A stretch of DNA of 64,000 nt from an uncultured Collinsella sp. (GTDB lineage: Bacteria; Actinomycetota; Coriobacteriia; Coriobacteriales; Coriobacteriaceae): assembly GCA_902470765.1 (NCBI GenBank), contig CABRHW010000013.1:1-64000 (forward strand). The letters run 5' to 3'. Numbering within the stretch: position 1 is the first letter of the stretch; every line of letters begins with the position of its first letter. Position numbers and translations under genes: made by a program. A model generated the notes under the pieces. That model was not told where the DNA came from and ran no database searches. It was given only the letters and a program-made list of their open reading frames with translations. This document shows positions 34,856 through 44,139 of the stretch, in pieces.

Positions 34856-35437
34856 ATGGAGCTCACGGACCGCTCTGGTTACTTTGCGGGCCCCGGCATG
34901 CTCGGCGGCTCTTTTGGCGATGCCTCGCGCGCAAGCGACGAGGCCGCCGAGGGCGTCGCCGACCCCTGCCTGGGCCACGCGCCCGACCAGGTGGTCTTCT
35001 ATGAGCTCACGCGTAAGTTTGTGGAGACCGAGGAAGACGTTCCCCAGGAGGCCTGCGACGTGCTGTACTACACGCTCGCCGTGGGCCACCACACCGGCGT
35101 GCTCGACTGCTTTGAGCCGCGCCTGTCGGTGCCGGTGAACGTGTTCTATTCGCTCGTCGACGCGCTGCCGGAGGGGGAGGCCAAGACCAAGTTCGAGGCC
35201 ATCCGCTCCTTTGGTGAGTGCCAGCTTGACAAGGCGGCGGTACCGTCGCTGCTCGAGGCCTGCGATGCGCTGCTCGACGAGCGCGGTTTTCGCGGTTCTG
35301 CCAAGGCTGGCATCTCGGTGTTCGATGACGACTTTGGCCTGCACGCCCAGCAGGTCGCGTTCTTAATGAAGTTTCGCGATCTGGTTGAGCGCGTGCGCGA
35401 TGTGTCGGGCGTGTATCTGACGGGGAGGTTGCAGTAA
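34856..35437 (+). CDS. hyfJ: HycH/HyfJ-like formate hydrogenlyase maturation protein
   Basis: The 193-residue protein matches HycH by VVFYELTRKFVE and LYYTLAVGHHTGVLDCFE. HycH proteins are needed for large-subunit maturation, with an unclear mechanism. Its stop overlaps the start of the protease gene (TAATG), indicating coupling. Confidence 0.85.
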   Translation: MELTDRSGYFAGPGMLGGSFGDASRASDEAAEGVADPCLGHAPDQVVFYELTRKFVETEEDVPQEACDVLYYTLAVGHHTGVLDCFEPRLSVPVNVFYSLVDALPEGEAKTKFEAIRSFGECQLDKAAVPSLLEACDALLDERGFRGSAKAGISVFDDDFGLHAQQVAFLMKFRDLVERVRDVSGVYLTGRLQ

Positions 35438-35940
35438 TGGGTCGCGTTGTGGATGGTCGTGTGAACGGCGCCCCGTTTGCGGGTATCGTGCTCACGGCGG
35501 GAAGCGTGCTGCGTGCCGACGATGCCGCCGGCCCCGTGCTCTCCAAGAAGATGGAGGACGCGCCGCTTGCTGGCTGGTACACCATCGATGGCGGTCAGAC
35601 GCCCGAGGACGACATCATCGAGGTCAAGCGCGAGCGTCCGCCTCGCCTGGTCTTGGTCGATGCCGCCGACATGGCGCTGCCCGTCGGGTCCATCCGCTTG
35701 CTCGACAAGCACGATGTGGCCCGCAAGTCGATGTTCACCACGCATTCGCTTCCCTTGTCGATTCTGATCGAAGAGATTGAGCAATCGTGCGAAGATATCG
35801 TCTTCATAGGGATTCAGCCGGGCGATACGGAGTTCTACAACCCCATGTCCCCGGAGGTCTTTGACGCCGTCGACGCCGTGTACGACGCCGTGGCCGCCAA
35901 CGACTTTTCCCACTTTGTCCGCTTGGGGCAAGAGCAATAG
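35437..35940 (+). CDS. hycI: HycI-like hydrogenase maturation protease
   Basis: The 167-residue protein is an M52-type endopeptidase. It has LRADDAAGPVL in place of the usual GNxLxxDDGxG, VDAADMALPVG and HSLPLSILIEEI, as in HycI, and IGIQPGDTEF near the C terminus. It would cut the HyfG C-terminal peptide after nickel insertion. The Gly-Asn before the first Asp has become Ala-Gly-Ser, a mild departure. The gene overlaps its upstream neighbour. Confidence 0.88.
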   Translation: MGRVVDGRVNGAPFAGIVLTAGSVLRADDAAGPVLSKKMEDAPLAGWYTIDGGQTPEDDIIEVKRERPPRLVLVDAADMALPVGSIRLLDKHDVARKSMFTTHSLPLSILIEEIEQSCEDIVFIGIQPGDTEFYNPMSPEVFDAVDAVYDAVAANDFSHFVRLGQEQ

Positions 35941-35979
35941 GAGCGCTTGTCCCTGCTGATTAGGAAAGAAGTGATTGAC

Positions 35980-36819
35980 ATGGCAGAATCCAAGGTGGAG
36001 TACCCCGCTCCCGATTGCCTGGCGCCCGCCGCGATCGAGGCTAAGACCGAGGCCGCCGGCGTGACCAAGGCTAACCTGCCGGTCGCTAAGGCCTTTCTGT
36101 TGGCAATGTTCGCCGGCGCGTTCATCGCCTTCGGCGGCCTGTTCTTTACCGTGTTCTTGAGCGATAGCACGCTGGGCTGGGGCGCCCAGCGCGTCGTGGG
36201 CGGCCTGTGCTTTTGCCTGGGCCTGGTGCTCGTGCTGGTGTGCGGTGCTGAGCTGTTCACCGGTAATTCGCTTATGGTCTGCGCGCTCAAGAGCAAAAAG
36301 ATTACCTTGGTCCAGATGCTCAAGGCCTGGGTCGTCGTATGGGTCGGTAACTTTGTCGGTGCCCTGTTCATCGTCTTTTTGGTGTACATGGCCGGTATCT
36401 ATAAGCTTAACGGCGAGGCGGTCGCCAATTCCATGGTGAGCGTCGCCGCCGGCAAGGTGACGATCGACTGGGTGACGATCTTCTTCCGCGGCATCCTGTG
36501 CAACATCTTTGTGTGCCTGGCCGTGTGGATCGGTACCGCTGGCAAGACCGTGGTCGATAAGGTCGTGGGCATTTTGCTGCCCATCGCCGCCTTTGTGGCC
36601 TGCGGTTTTGAGCACTGCGTCGCCAACATGTACTTTTTGCCCATGGGTGCCGTGATGCACGCGTGCGGCTATGGTGCCGACGTCGCCGGCGCCGATGCGC
36701 TCAACGCCGCGGGCATTGCGTTTAACCTGTCCGCTGCCACGCTGGGCAACATCGTGGGCGGCGCGGTTCTGGTCGCGCTCGGCTACTGGTTTATCTACGC
36801 CAAGAAATCCGAGGCGTAA
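35980..36819 (+). CDS. focA: Formate/nitrite transporter family channel
   Basis: The 279-residue membrane protein is an FNT member with GGLCFCLGLVLVLVCGAELFTGNSLM and the repeated half-helix regions of FocA. Given its place at the end of the hydrogenlyase operon it most likely moves formate to or from FdhF. The ATG at 35980 is preferred; a GTG at 35971 closer to AGGAAAG is possible. Confidence 0.9.
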   Translation: MAESKVEYPAPDCLAPAAIEAKTEAAGVTKANLPVAKAFLLAMFAGAFIAFGGLFFTVFLSDSTLGWGAQRVVGGLCFCLGLVLVLVCGAELFTGNSLMVCALKSKKITLVQMLKAWVVVWVGNFVGALFIVFLVYMAGIYKLNGEAVANSMVSVAAGKVTIDWVTIFFRGILCNIFVCLAVWIGTAGKTVVDKVVGILLPIAAFVACGFEHCVANMYFLPMGAVMHACGYGADVAGADALNAAGIAFNLSAATLGNIVGGAVLVALGYWFIYAKKSEA

Positions 36820-36841
36820 GGTATCGTCTGTTTGACGTTGG

Positions 36842-36878
36842 GCCTCCCGCGGGGCGTTGCCGTGCGGGAGGCTTTTTG
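36842..36878 (+). terminator. Terminator of the formate hydrogenlyase operon
   Basis: GCCTCCCGC (36842-36850) and GCGGGAGGC (36864-36872) form a perfect stem followed by TTTTT. Confidence 0.9.
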
Positions 36879-36941
36879 GGTCTGGGGCTCGTTGTCGGGC
36901 TTTTGGCCTGTTGTGTGTGGCTGATGAAAGGGGTAATCGAG

Positions 36942-39059
36942 ATGGCATCTGCTGTGAAGCGTGACGGTCGCGCCGTGGTGACCACATGCGGGGGATGCTA
37001 TGCCGATTGCGCCTTTGCGGCACATGTTGAGGACGGTCGCGTGGTGGCCGAGTTGCCGGTGCCGGGGCATCCGTGCGCGGCGCGTGCCCTGTGCGCCCGC
37101 GGACGGCATCGCCTGGCAATGCCGTTTGACGAGCGCGATCGCATCGTGCACCCCATGCGACGCCGCCGGGATGGCTCGGGGTTTGATGCGATTACCTGGG
37201 ACGAGGCGTTTGCTCAGATTGCCGAGCGTCTTTTGGGGATTGTTGACGAGTGCGGGCCTCGCGCGCTGGGCATGACGCTCGGCGTGCCCTCGTTCGACCG
37301 TTACTGGGGCTATCGTCTTATGCACGCGCTGGGTTCGCCCAACGTGTACGGTGCCGATGGCGCCTGCGAGGTAAGCCGTCTCACTGGTTGGGAGCATAGC
37401 TTGGGCTATAGCCCCGCCTCCGACCTGGCGCATACCGATTGCATCATGTACCTGGGGCGTTCCCTCGTCGATTCGTCGACGATGGGGGCCGTTGATGCAC
37501 TCAACGATGCGCGCCGGCGCGGGGCGAAAATCATCGTGGTCGACCCCCGGCGCAGCGGCTCGGCTGCTATTGCCGATCGCTGGCTCCGCGTGCGCCCGGG
37601 CTGCGACCTGGCCTTGCTGCTGGGCATTGCGCATGTGCTCATTGCCGAGGACTTGTACGACCACGAGTTCGTGACCCGCTATACCACGGGCTTTGACGAG
37701 CTGGCGCAGGCGTCCCGTGCTTGGACGCCCGAGTGGGCCGAGTCGATGTGCGACGTGCCGGCCGCAGAGATCGCCGCCACGGCGCGTGATCTAGCTGCCG
37801 CCGCGCCTGCTGCCGTGGTGGACGCCGGCTTTCATGGCGGCATCGGTATCGCGTATGCCAATAGCACCCAGACCGCGCGCGCGATTTGTCTGGTCGATGT
37901 GCTGCTGGGCTGCATCGGACACGCGGGCGGTGCCCTCAACCCGCCCACGCCGCTTGCTTTGGGCGATTTGGACCCTGCGCGTTTCGCGACGCCGTCGATG
38001 CCACGTGAGCCCAAGTTGGGGTCCGAGCGCTATCCACTGGTCGATCCGGTGCGCGGCCTGTGCACGACCATCGGTCAGTCGATTCTTGCTGGCGATTTGC
38101 GTGGACTCATCGTCTATGCCAGTAACCCCGGTGCGGGCTATGGCAATGCGCAGGCTTGGTTGGGTATTTTGCAGCAGCTTGACCTGCTCGTGACGATTGA
38201 TATTCGCTGGTCCGAGACAGCGCGCGCTTCTGACTTCGTGCTGCCCGACGTGACGTATCTGGAGGCCGACCGCGGTGTGGGCACAGTCGTGGGCGCCAAT
38301 GATTCGCGCGTGTTCTATCGCAACGCCGTGCTGCCCGTGTTACATGACGACACGCGTTCCGGTCGGGAGATTTTTGCCGGTCTGGCGCAGGCGTGTGGCG
38401 TGGGCGAGTACTTCCAGTTTACGTCTGACGATCTGGCGGCTGCCCAGGTGGCGCCTTTTGGGATCAATCTGGACGAGCTCAAGGAGCGCGGCTGGGCCGA
38501 CACGGGTGTTACGTTGCCGTCGCGTACGGGCGAGCCGGCGATTCCCTTGGATAGCGGTAAAATTGCGCTGGCAAGCGACGTATGGGAACGAGCCGGCCTG
38601 GGCCGTGTACCCAACTGGATTGCTCCCATGGTGGAGCCCGGCCCGGGGATGTTTCGCCTCATTAGCGGCAACCGTCCCTTTGAGTCGCATACCTCGCGAA
38701 GGCTTGCGGCGGCCGGTGCCGCCGAGGCTGGATCGGACCTGGATGCCGTGCAGATGAATGCCGATGCTGCTGCGCACATGGGCATCGCCGACGGCGAGGT
38801 CGTCGAACTCGTGAGCGATATGGGCCGCGATCGCGTGCGCGTGGAGACGACGCCGTATCTGCATCCGGCGTGCATCTTCACCTCGGCCGCTCCCGGCGGG
38901 CGTTCGTTTGGCGCCGATGTCGGTGGCGCTCAAGCCTTGGGCGTGGGTCCGCTCGACCATACGCCGTTGCGTTGGGACCCGTTGACGGGCGCTGCGCTCA
39001 CCCAGGAAAACGCCGTTCGCGTGGAAAAGATCGCGGCACGCGAGGATAATAGCGATTGA
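36942..39059 (+). CDS. Orphan molybdopterin oxidoreductase (DMSO reductase family)
   Basis: The 705-residue protein has an N-terminal 4Fe-4S motif (CGGCYADC ... CAARALC), the bis-MGD domains and a C-terminal dinucleotide-binding domain (SGNRPFESH, GVGPLDHTPLRWDPLTG). The predicted Mo ligand is Cys142 in YGADGACEVSR, as in polysulfide/thiosulfate reductase-like enzymes, not Sec. There is no Tat signal and no iron-sulfur or membrane partner gene next to it, so it is probably cytoplasmic with an unknown electron partner. It lies just upstream of selA. Substrate unknown. Confidence 0.85.
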   Translation: MASAVKRDGRAVVTTCGGCYADCAFAAHVEDGRVVAELPVPGHPCAARALCARGRHRLAMPFDERDRIVHPMRRRRDGSGFDAITWDEAFAQIAERLLGIVDECGPRALGMTLGVPSFDRYWGYRLMHALGSPNVYGADGACEVSRLTGWEHSLGYSPASDLAHTDCIMYLGRSLVDSSTMGAVDALNDARRRGAKIIVVDPRRSGSAAIADRWLRVRPGCDLALLLGIAHVLIAEDLYDHEFVTRYTTGFDELAQASRAWTPEWAESMCDVPAAEIAATARDLAAAAPAAVVDAGFHGGIGIAYANSTQTARAICLVDVLLGCIGHAGGALNPPTPLALGDLDPARFATPSMPREPKLGSERYPLVDPVRGLCTTIGQSILAGDLRGLIVYASNPGAGYGNAQAWLGILQQLDLLVTIDIRWSETARASDFVLPDVTYLEADRGVGTVVGANDSRVFYRNAVLPVLHDDTRSGREIFAGLAQACGVGEYFQFTSDDLAAAQVAPFGINLDELKERGWADTGVTLPSRTGEPAIPLDSGKIALASDVWERAGLGRVPNWIAPMVEPGPGMFRLISGNRPFESHTSRRLAAAGAAEAGSDLDAVQMNADAAAHMGIADGEVVELVSDMGRDRVRVETTPYLHPACIFTSAAPGGRSFGADVGGAQALGVGPLDHTPLRWDPLTGAALTQENAVRVEKIAAREDNSD

Positions 39060-39135
39060 TTGACTCAGCCGATCGAATTGGCTGATAGTTTGACGTTCGA
39101 ACGATTGATTCACCTTTGGTTTTGAAAGGTCGCAC

Positions 39136-40593
39136 ATGAGCGATAGCCAGAACATGTCCGATGAGGTACGCGCCCGCCTTCGCGCTATTCCTTCCGTCAA
39201 CGAGCTGCTCGCAGAGTGGCCGGTTGTGAAGGCGGCGGGGGAGACCTGCGACGCGGTGGTGCATGCCGCCGTCACGGCCGAGCTCGACGAGGAGCGCGCC
39301 GCGATTCGTGCCGGCGCCGCCCCGCGTTCCAAGCGCGACCTGGCCTCGGCCATCGAGTGGCGTGCGCATCGATCCGCACTGCCGAGCCTGCGCCCTGCCG
39401 TCAACGCCACGGGTGTGGTCATCCATACCAACTTGGGTCGCGCCCCGCTCGCGGAGTCGGCGGCAAAGGCCGTGGCCGAGGTCGCGCGTGGCTACAGCAC
39501 GCTCGAGTACAGCGTGGACACCTGCTCGCGCGGGTCGCGCAAGGAGCACACCGCGCAGCTCATCCGCTCGCTTACCGGTGCCGAGGACGCGCTGGTCGTT
39601 AACAACAACGCCGCCGCTGTGCTGCTGGTGCTGGCGACCCATGCCGCAGGCAAGGAGGTCATCGTCAGCCGCGGCGAGCTTGTCGAGATCGGCGGCAGCT
39701 TCCGCATCCCCGATGTCATGGCGGCTTCGGGCGCCAAACTCGTCGAGGTCGGCGCCACCAACCGCACGCACCTGGCTGATTATGAGCAAGCCATCACGCC
39801 CGATACGGCGATGATCCTCAAGGTCCATCCTTCCAACTATCGCATCGAGGGCTTTCACGAGGAAGTGGGCTCTCGGGAGCTTGCCGCCCTGGCCCACAAG
39901 CATGGTCTGCTGTTCTACGAGGACCAGGGTTCGGGCGCGCTGTTGCCCGACGACATCTTGGTGCGCGGCGGCGAAGAAACCACGCCGGCTTCGGTTTCGG
40001 CAGGGCTCGATCTGGTGTCGTGCTCGGGCGATAAGCTGCTCGGTGCCGCACAGGCGGGCATTATCATGGGCCGTCGCGATCTGGTCCAGGCCTGCGGGTC
40101 GCATCCGCTTATGCGTGCCCTACGCCCGGGCAAGCTCGCACTGGCGGCGCTCGAGGCTACACTGCGCATCTACATGGATGGGGCGGATGTGGCCCATCGC
40201 GAGGTGCCGGTGCTAAACATGCTCACGCTTCCGCAGGCTCATCTGGAGCGCCGCGCACGCAAACTGCGTGAGCTGATGGTGGCGGGCCTCGATAAGGCGG
40301 GTTGCCCGCGCGCCGTGCAGGTGGAAATCGTCGAGGAGTCGTCGACTCCCGGCGGCGGTTCGCTGCCTACCGTCGAGCTGCCTACCATGTGCGTTGCCGT
40401 GCGCCTCGTCGATGAGCGTCTTTCCGTTAACGCACTCAAGCGCTCACTCGTCCAAGATTTCGACACGCCGGTCGTCACACGCGCCTCGCACGATCGCGTC
40501 CTGTTTGACATGCGTACACTCGTGGGCGACCGCGATATCGAGACGGCGGCATCGACGCTCGTCGCGTGCGTTGAGAAGGCGATTGCTCGATGA
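39136..40593 (+). CDS. selA: L-seryl-tRNA(Sec) selenium transferase
   Basis: The 485-residue PLP enzyme converts Ser-tRNA(Sec) to Sec-tRNA(Sec) with selenophosphate. It has the SelA N-terminal domain with the signature VNATGVVIHTNLGRAPLA, the STLEYS segment and the PLP lysine K300 in SCSGDKLLGAAQAGII. The start follows GAAAGG. The stop overlaps the selB start by four bases (ATGA), so the two are coupled. Confidence 0.97.
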   Translation: MSDSQNMSDEVRARLRAIPSVNELLAEWPVVKAAGETCDAVVHAAVTAELDEERAAIRAGAAPRSKRDLASAIEWRAHRSALPSLRPAVNATGVVIHTNLGRAPLAESAAKAVAEVARGYSTLEYSVDTCSRGSRKEHTAQLIRSLTGAEDALVVNNNAAAVLLVLATHAAGKEVIVSRGELVEIGGSFRIPDVMAASGAKLVEVGATNRTHLADYEQAITPDTAMILKVHPSNYRIEGFHEEVGSRELAALAHKHGLLFYEDQGSGALLPDDILVRGGEETTPASVSAGLDLVSCSGDKLLGAAQAGIIMGRRDLVQACGSHPLMRALRPGKLALAALEATLRIYMDGADVAHREVPVLNMLTLPQAHLERRARKLRELMVAGLDKAGCPRAVQVEIVEESSTPGGGSLPTVELPTMCVAVRLVDERLSVNALKRSLVQDFDTPVVTRASHDRVLFDMRTLVGDRDIETAASTLVACVEKAIAR

Positions 40594-42557
40594 GTGAGGT
40601 TCAGGCGCTGGTGGAGTGTCCCGTTATCGTTGGCACGGCGGGTCACGTTGACCATGGTAAGTCGGCATTGATCGAGGCACTGACCGGCAAGAATCCCGAT
40701 CGTCTGGAGGTTGAGCGCCGTCGCGGTATGACCGTGGAGCTGGGCTTTGGCGAGTTGGCGCTGCCGAGTGGCAAGATCGTCGGCCTGGTCGACGTGCCGG
40801 GCCACGCGCATTACCTGCGCGCCATGGTGCAGGGCGCCACGGGCATCGACGTTGCCGTGCTGGTGGTCTCTGCCGTCGAGGGCGTGATGCCGCAGACGCG
40901 CGAGCACGTGCACGTGCTGGAGCTGCTGGGCGTTACGCATATGGTGGTCGCGCTGACGATGTGCGACCTGGCCGATAGCGAGATGGTTGATCTGGCCGAG
41001 CTCGATGTCGATGACTTTTTGTCGGGTACTGTGTTTGCGGGCGCGCCAATTGTGCCCGTGTCGTCTAAGACGGGCGAGGGGATTGACGGGCTGCTTGCGG
41101 TGCTCGACGAGCAGGTGGGTGTCTGCTGGGGTGCCTGCCGAGCCCGTGCCGAGCTCACCGATGCCGCACCGCGTCTGCCCATCGACCGCTGCTTTACGAT
41201 CAAGGGCGCCGGTACCGTGGTGACGGGCACGTTGCACGATGCGCCCGTCGCGGTGGGCGACGAGCTGATGGCTTTGCCGTCACGTACGGTCTGTCGCGTG
41301 CGCGGGATTCAGGTGCATGGCGATACGCCGCGGGCGTTGCCCGGTCAGCGTGTGGCGCTCAACTTGGTGGGCGATGCCGTCGCCACGCTCGATCGCGGTG
41401 AGATGCTCGGCGTGGCGGGCAGCTTTGGCCAGACGATGCGCTTTATGATGGCGTTTACGTATTTGGGCCGCGAGGGCGTCAAACCGCGCGTGCTCGAGTC
41501 GGGTGCGCGCGTGCACGTGATGGCGGGTACGGCCGAGGTCGTCGGTCGCATCATGTTCATGGAGGGTGAGGCCCCCATGGCGGTGGGCGAGACCCGTATT
41601 GTTCAGGTGCGCTTGGAAAACTCGCTGCCGCTACGTGCCGGGGATCATGCCGTGGTGCTGTCCTATTCGCCCGTGATGCTTATTGGCGGCGGGCGTGTGC
41701 TGCTTTCGCGCTGCCGTCGCTCGCGCGAGCTTGCCGAAGGGGAGCGTGTGCTGTATGCAGCGCTCGAGTCCGGCGATATCGCGGGCGGTGTAGGCGCTTG
41801 GCTGGCGCTGCAGACGCTGCCGGTTACGGCGGTTGATGTTGCCGAGGCTTTGGATCTTGGTGTCGGCGAGGCCGATGCCGCACTGCGCGGATTGGTGGCG
41901 CAGGGCTCCGTTCGCAAGCTTGCCGCGGGCGATGCGGGCCTCTTGGCGGACGCCGTGGTGCTCGACGCTGCGATGGATTCACTGGCGGCGAACCTGTCAG
42001 CCATGCACGCGGCGGCCCCCAAGGAAACGGGCTTTACGCCCGGCGCCGTTGCTCATGCAGCGTGGCCTGCCGCTGATGAAGGCGTTGCCGCGGCTCTGAT
42101 TGCCGAGGGCTGCTCGCGTGGCGTGTGCGCCGCCGAGGGCGCCGAGGTATTCGATCCGCATTCGGCCGCCGCGGCGGCACGCGTGGTGCGAGAGGCTTGC
42201 GAGCGCATTGTCGCGCTGCTTGACGAGACCGGCCTGGACGCACCGGCGCTTCCCGAGGTGGGCGAACAGCTGCAGCTCGGCCGCGACACCATGACGCGTG
42301 CCCTGCGCGAGCTTTCGCTCAACCGCTCGATCGTTAAGGTTGAGCGCGACGTTGCCCTGTCCGCTGCCGCCGAGGCCCATGCGCGTGAGCTCGTCGCAGC
42401 TGCCATTGAGGCAGCCGGTGGCGCAGCCACAACGAGCGTGCTGCGCGAGGCCCTGGGCGTGTCGCGCAAACGTGCAATCAGCATCTTGGAGCACCTAGAT
42501 GCCGTGCGCTTTACGGTACTCGACAAAGAAGCCGGCGGCCTGCGCTCCCTGCGCTAG
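40590..42557 (+). CDS. selB: Selenocysteine-specific elongation factor
   Basis: The 655-residue protein has an EF-Tu-like GTPase domain (GTAGHVDHGKSALIEALTG, DVPGHAHYLRAM) and translation-factor beta barrels. A C-terminal half of winged-helix domains, which bind the SECIS RNA, follows (about residues 400-655). It delivers Sec-tRNA(Sec) to UGA codons. tRNA-Sec lies 36 bp downstream. Confidence 0.96.
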   Translation: MSEVQALVECPVIVGTAGHVDHGKSALIEALTGKNPDRLEVERRRGMTVELGFGELALPSGKIVGLVDVPGHAHYLRAMVQGATGIDVAVLVVSAVEGVMPQTREHVHVLELLGVTHMVVALTMCDLADSEMVDLAELDVDDFLSGTVFAGAPIVPVSSKTGEGIDGLLAVLDEQVGVCWGACRARAELTDAAPRLPIDRCFTIKGAGTVVTGTLHDAPVAVGDELMALPSRTVCRVRGIQVHGDTPRALPGQRVALNLVGDAVATLDRGEMLGVAGSFGQTMRFMMAFTYLGREGVKPRVLESGARVHVMAGTAEVVGRIMFMEGEAPMAVGETRIVQVRLENSLPLRAGDHAVVLSYSPVMLIGGGRVLLSRCRRSRELAEGERVLYAALESGDIAGGVGAWLALQTLPVTAVDVAEALDLGVGEADAALRGLVAQGSVRKLAAGDAGLLADAVVLDAAMDSLAANLSAMHAAAPKETGFTPGAVAHAAWPAADEGVAAALIAEGCSRGVCAAEGAEVFDPHSAAAAARVVREACERIVALLDETGLDAPALPEVGEQLQLGRDTMTRALRELSLNRSIVKVERDVALSAAAEAHARELVAAAIEAAGGAATTSVLREALGVSRKRAISILEHLDAVRFTVLDKEAGGLRSLR

Positions 42558-42593
42558 ATTGGCTGCTCGGTTTGGTAAAATACCGGCGCACTT

Positions 42594-42690
42594 GGGAACG
42601 GATGGGCTCCGGTGGGCTCCGCGGTCCTCAAAACCGTTGCGAGGCGTGCAAAACGTCTTGGATGTGTTCGATTCACATACGTTCCCGCCA
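42594..42690 (+). tRNA. selC: tRNA-Sec (TCA)
   Basis: The 97-nt gene has an 8-nt acceptor arm (GGGAACGG with ACGTTCCC, seven pairs and a terminal G-A), an anticodon loop CCTCAAA with TCA, a long variable arm (about 42637-42661), a 5-bp T-stem ATGTG/CACAT with TTCGATT, and encoded CCA. The long acceptor plus T-stem and the TCA anticodon identify it as tRNA-Sec. It completes the selA-selB-selC set. Confidence 0.95.
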
Positions 42691-42844
42691 TACGCTACCA
42701 GCGCTTTTGTGCTCGCGGTCTTACTGCGTGCCGCAAAGGCGCTGTTTTGTTTTTGCACGGGCTTTCCGTAGCGCCGCTATTTCGGTGGCGGTATTTAGCT
42801 TCGTGCATCGGGTTTCGAGCATGCCGATGGGGGTGTTTTGCCGT

Positions 42845-43477
42845 ATGACTACCGTAAGACGAGCCGATCTTTCTTGCGTCGTCCAGGCGGGCGGGCTGTC
42901 ATCGCGCATGGGTTGCGATAAGGCGCGCATGGCGTTTTGCGGCGAGCCGCTCATCGAGCGCGTGCTGGGTCGGCTGGCGCCAGTTGCCGGCGAGTTGGTC
43001 GTGACGACTTCACGTCCCAGCGAGCTTGCCTATCTTGAGGAGCGCGCGTTTGGCGGCCTGGTGCCGCGAATAGTGCCGGACCTTGAGGGGTCGGCGGGTG
43101 CCATGCGTGGCATCGCGAGCTCGCTGGCTGCCGCCCGGTTGCCCCTCGCGGCGATCGTCGCCTGCGATATGCCGTTCGTCTCACCAGAACTGATCGGTGC
43201 GCTTGCCGATCGTGTTGAGGCCGAGGCGCTCGATGTGTGCGTCCCGCGCGAGGAACGGGGGATTGAGCCGCTTTGCGCCGTCTGGCGCCGTGACGCGTGT
43301 GCGCCGGTCGCCCATGAGCTGCTCGCCTGCGACCGCCAGCGCATTCGCTGCCTGATCAATCGCGTTCAGGCTGGTTATATGGATGAGCCGCAGACCGTTA
43401 AGGCCGCGGGCTCGACGCTCTGCTTCGAGAACGTCAATACGCCCGAGGAGTTTGCGGCGGCCGAGTTACTCGCCTAG
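42845..43477 (+). CDS. mobA: Molybdenum cofactor guanylyltransferase
   Basis: The 210-residue protein is MobA-like: VVQAGGLSSRMGCDKARMAFCGEPLIE is the nucleotide-binding signature, and VACDMPFVSPELI and PLCAVWR follow. It attaches GMP to molybdopterin to give the MGD cofactor used by FdhF and the orphan oxidoreductase. The ATG at 42845 is chosen because upstream codons in frame run into tRNA-Sec; a GGGGGTG site lies at slightly long spacing. Confidence 0.88.
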   Translation: MTTVRRADLSCVVQAGGLSSRMGCDKARMAFCGEPLIERVLGRLAPVAGELVVTTSRPSELAYLEERAFGGLVPRIVPDLEGSAGAMRGIASSLAAARLPLAAIVACDMPFVSPELIGALADRVEAEALDVCVPREERGIEPLCAVWRRDACAPVAHELLACDRQRIRCLINRVQAGYMDEPQTVKAAGSTLCFENVNTPEEFAAAELLA

Positions 43478-43492
43478 ACGATTGGAGTTGCC

Positions 43493-43888
43493 ATGTCTCA
43501 CGATATTTGCCCCGATACCGGGGAACCTTGCACTTGCGATGGGTCCGAGCCTTGCACCTGCGGCTGTGGCGGCTGTGGACATACGGCCGAGGAAGAGGCA
43601 GCGGCGGCTGCGTATCGCGAGTCGCACCGCGAGGCCTCGTCCGGTGATGCCCCTGATCACGAACGCAAGATCATCGTGTCGTTTGACAGTACCTTCGATG
43701 TGATGGAATGCGAGCAGCTGTGCCTTGCCGCCGGCGTGCCCGGGCGCATTATGCCTTTGCCCGGCTCCATTACCGCAGGTTGCGGCCTGTGCTGGGCCAT
43801 GCCGTTCTCGGGCGATGCACTCGCCGCCTTCCGTGCCGCCACCGAAGGCCGCATAACCCCCGCCGACTACCATCAGCTCGTCCTCTAA
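43493..43888 (+). CDS. DUF3343 protein with Cys-rich N-terminal extension
   Basis: The C-terminal 75 residues are a DUF3343 domain: IIVSFDSTFDVMECEQLC, then VPGRIMPLPGSITAGCGLCWAMP, parallel to the 15685-15936 gene. The N-terminal 60 residues add a Cys-rich stretch (C6, C13, C15, C21, C23, C25, C28) that looks able to bind a metal, followed by a charged linker. Position behind selABC and mobA supports a role in selenium or metal handling. Function is unproven. Confidence 0.75.
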   Translation: MSHDICPDTGEPCTCDGSEPCTCGCGGCGHTAEEEAAAAAYRESHREASSGDAPDHERKIIVSFDSTFDVMECEQLCLAAGVPGRIMPLPGSITAGCGLCWAMPFSGDALAAFRAATEGRITPADYHQLVL

Positions 43889-43896
43889 CCACCAGT

Positions 43897-43925
43897 ACCA
43901 CCACAAAGTTGCCCAATGTGGTGGT
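43897..43925 (+). terminator. Hairpin after the selenium/mobA cluster
   Basis: ACCACCACA and TGTGGTGGT pair perfectly across an 11-base loop; a short TT follows. It probably ends or attenuates the cluster transcript. The 215-bp gap to gdhA holds no gene that I can see. Confidence 0.5.
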
Positions 43926-44139
43926 TTGGAACACGTGGACGAAACAGGTTTGAAACACGGGTTTTGCACGTCAGACTCTCAAAAACGCTTCTACCTGCAT
44001 CGTAATCAAAACGAAACATCCGCTCGTCGGGTTATGCGAAACTTTGCTGCAACAGTGCGATATTATCCATACTCGATAAAGTTCGCGGTGCATAGGGTGC
44101 CGCGACCGACATTTTTCGTTTCCCATCATTGGAGGAAGC

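Noticed and set aside
42572..42844. Longer N terminus for mobA
   Set aside because: The upstream codons lie inside tRNA-Sec.
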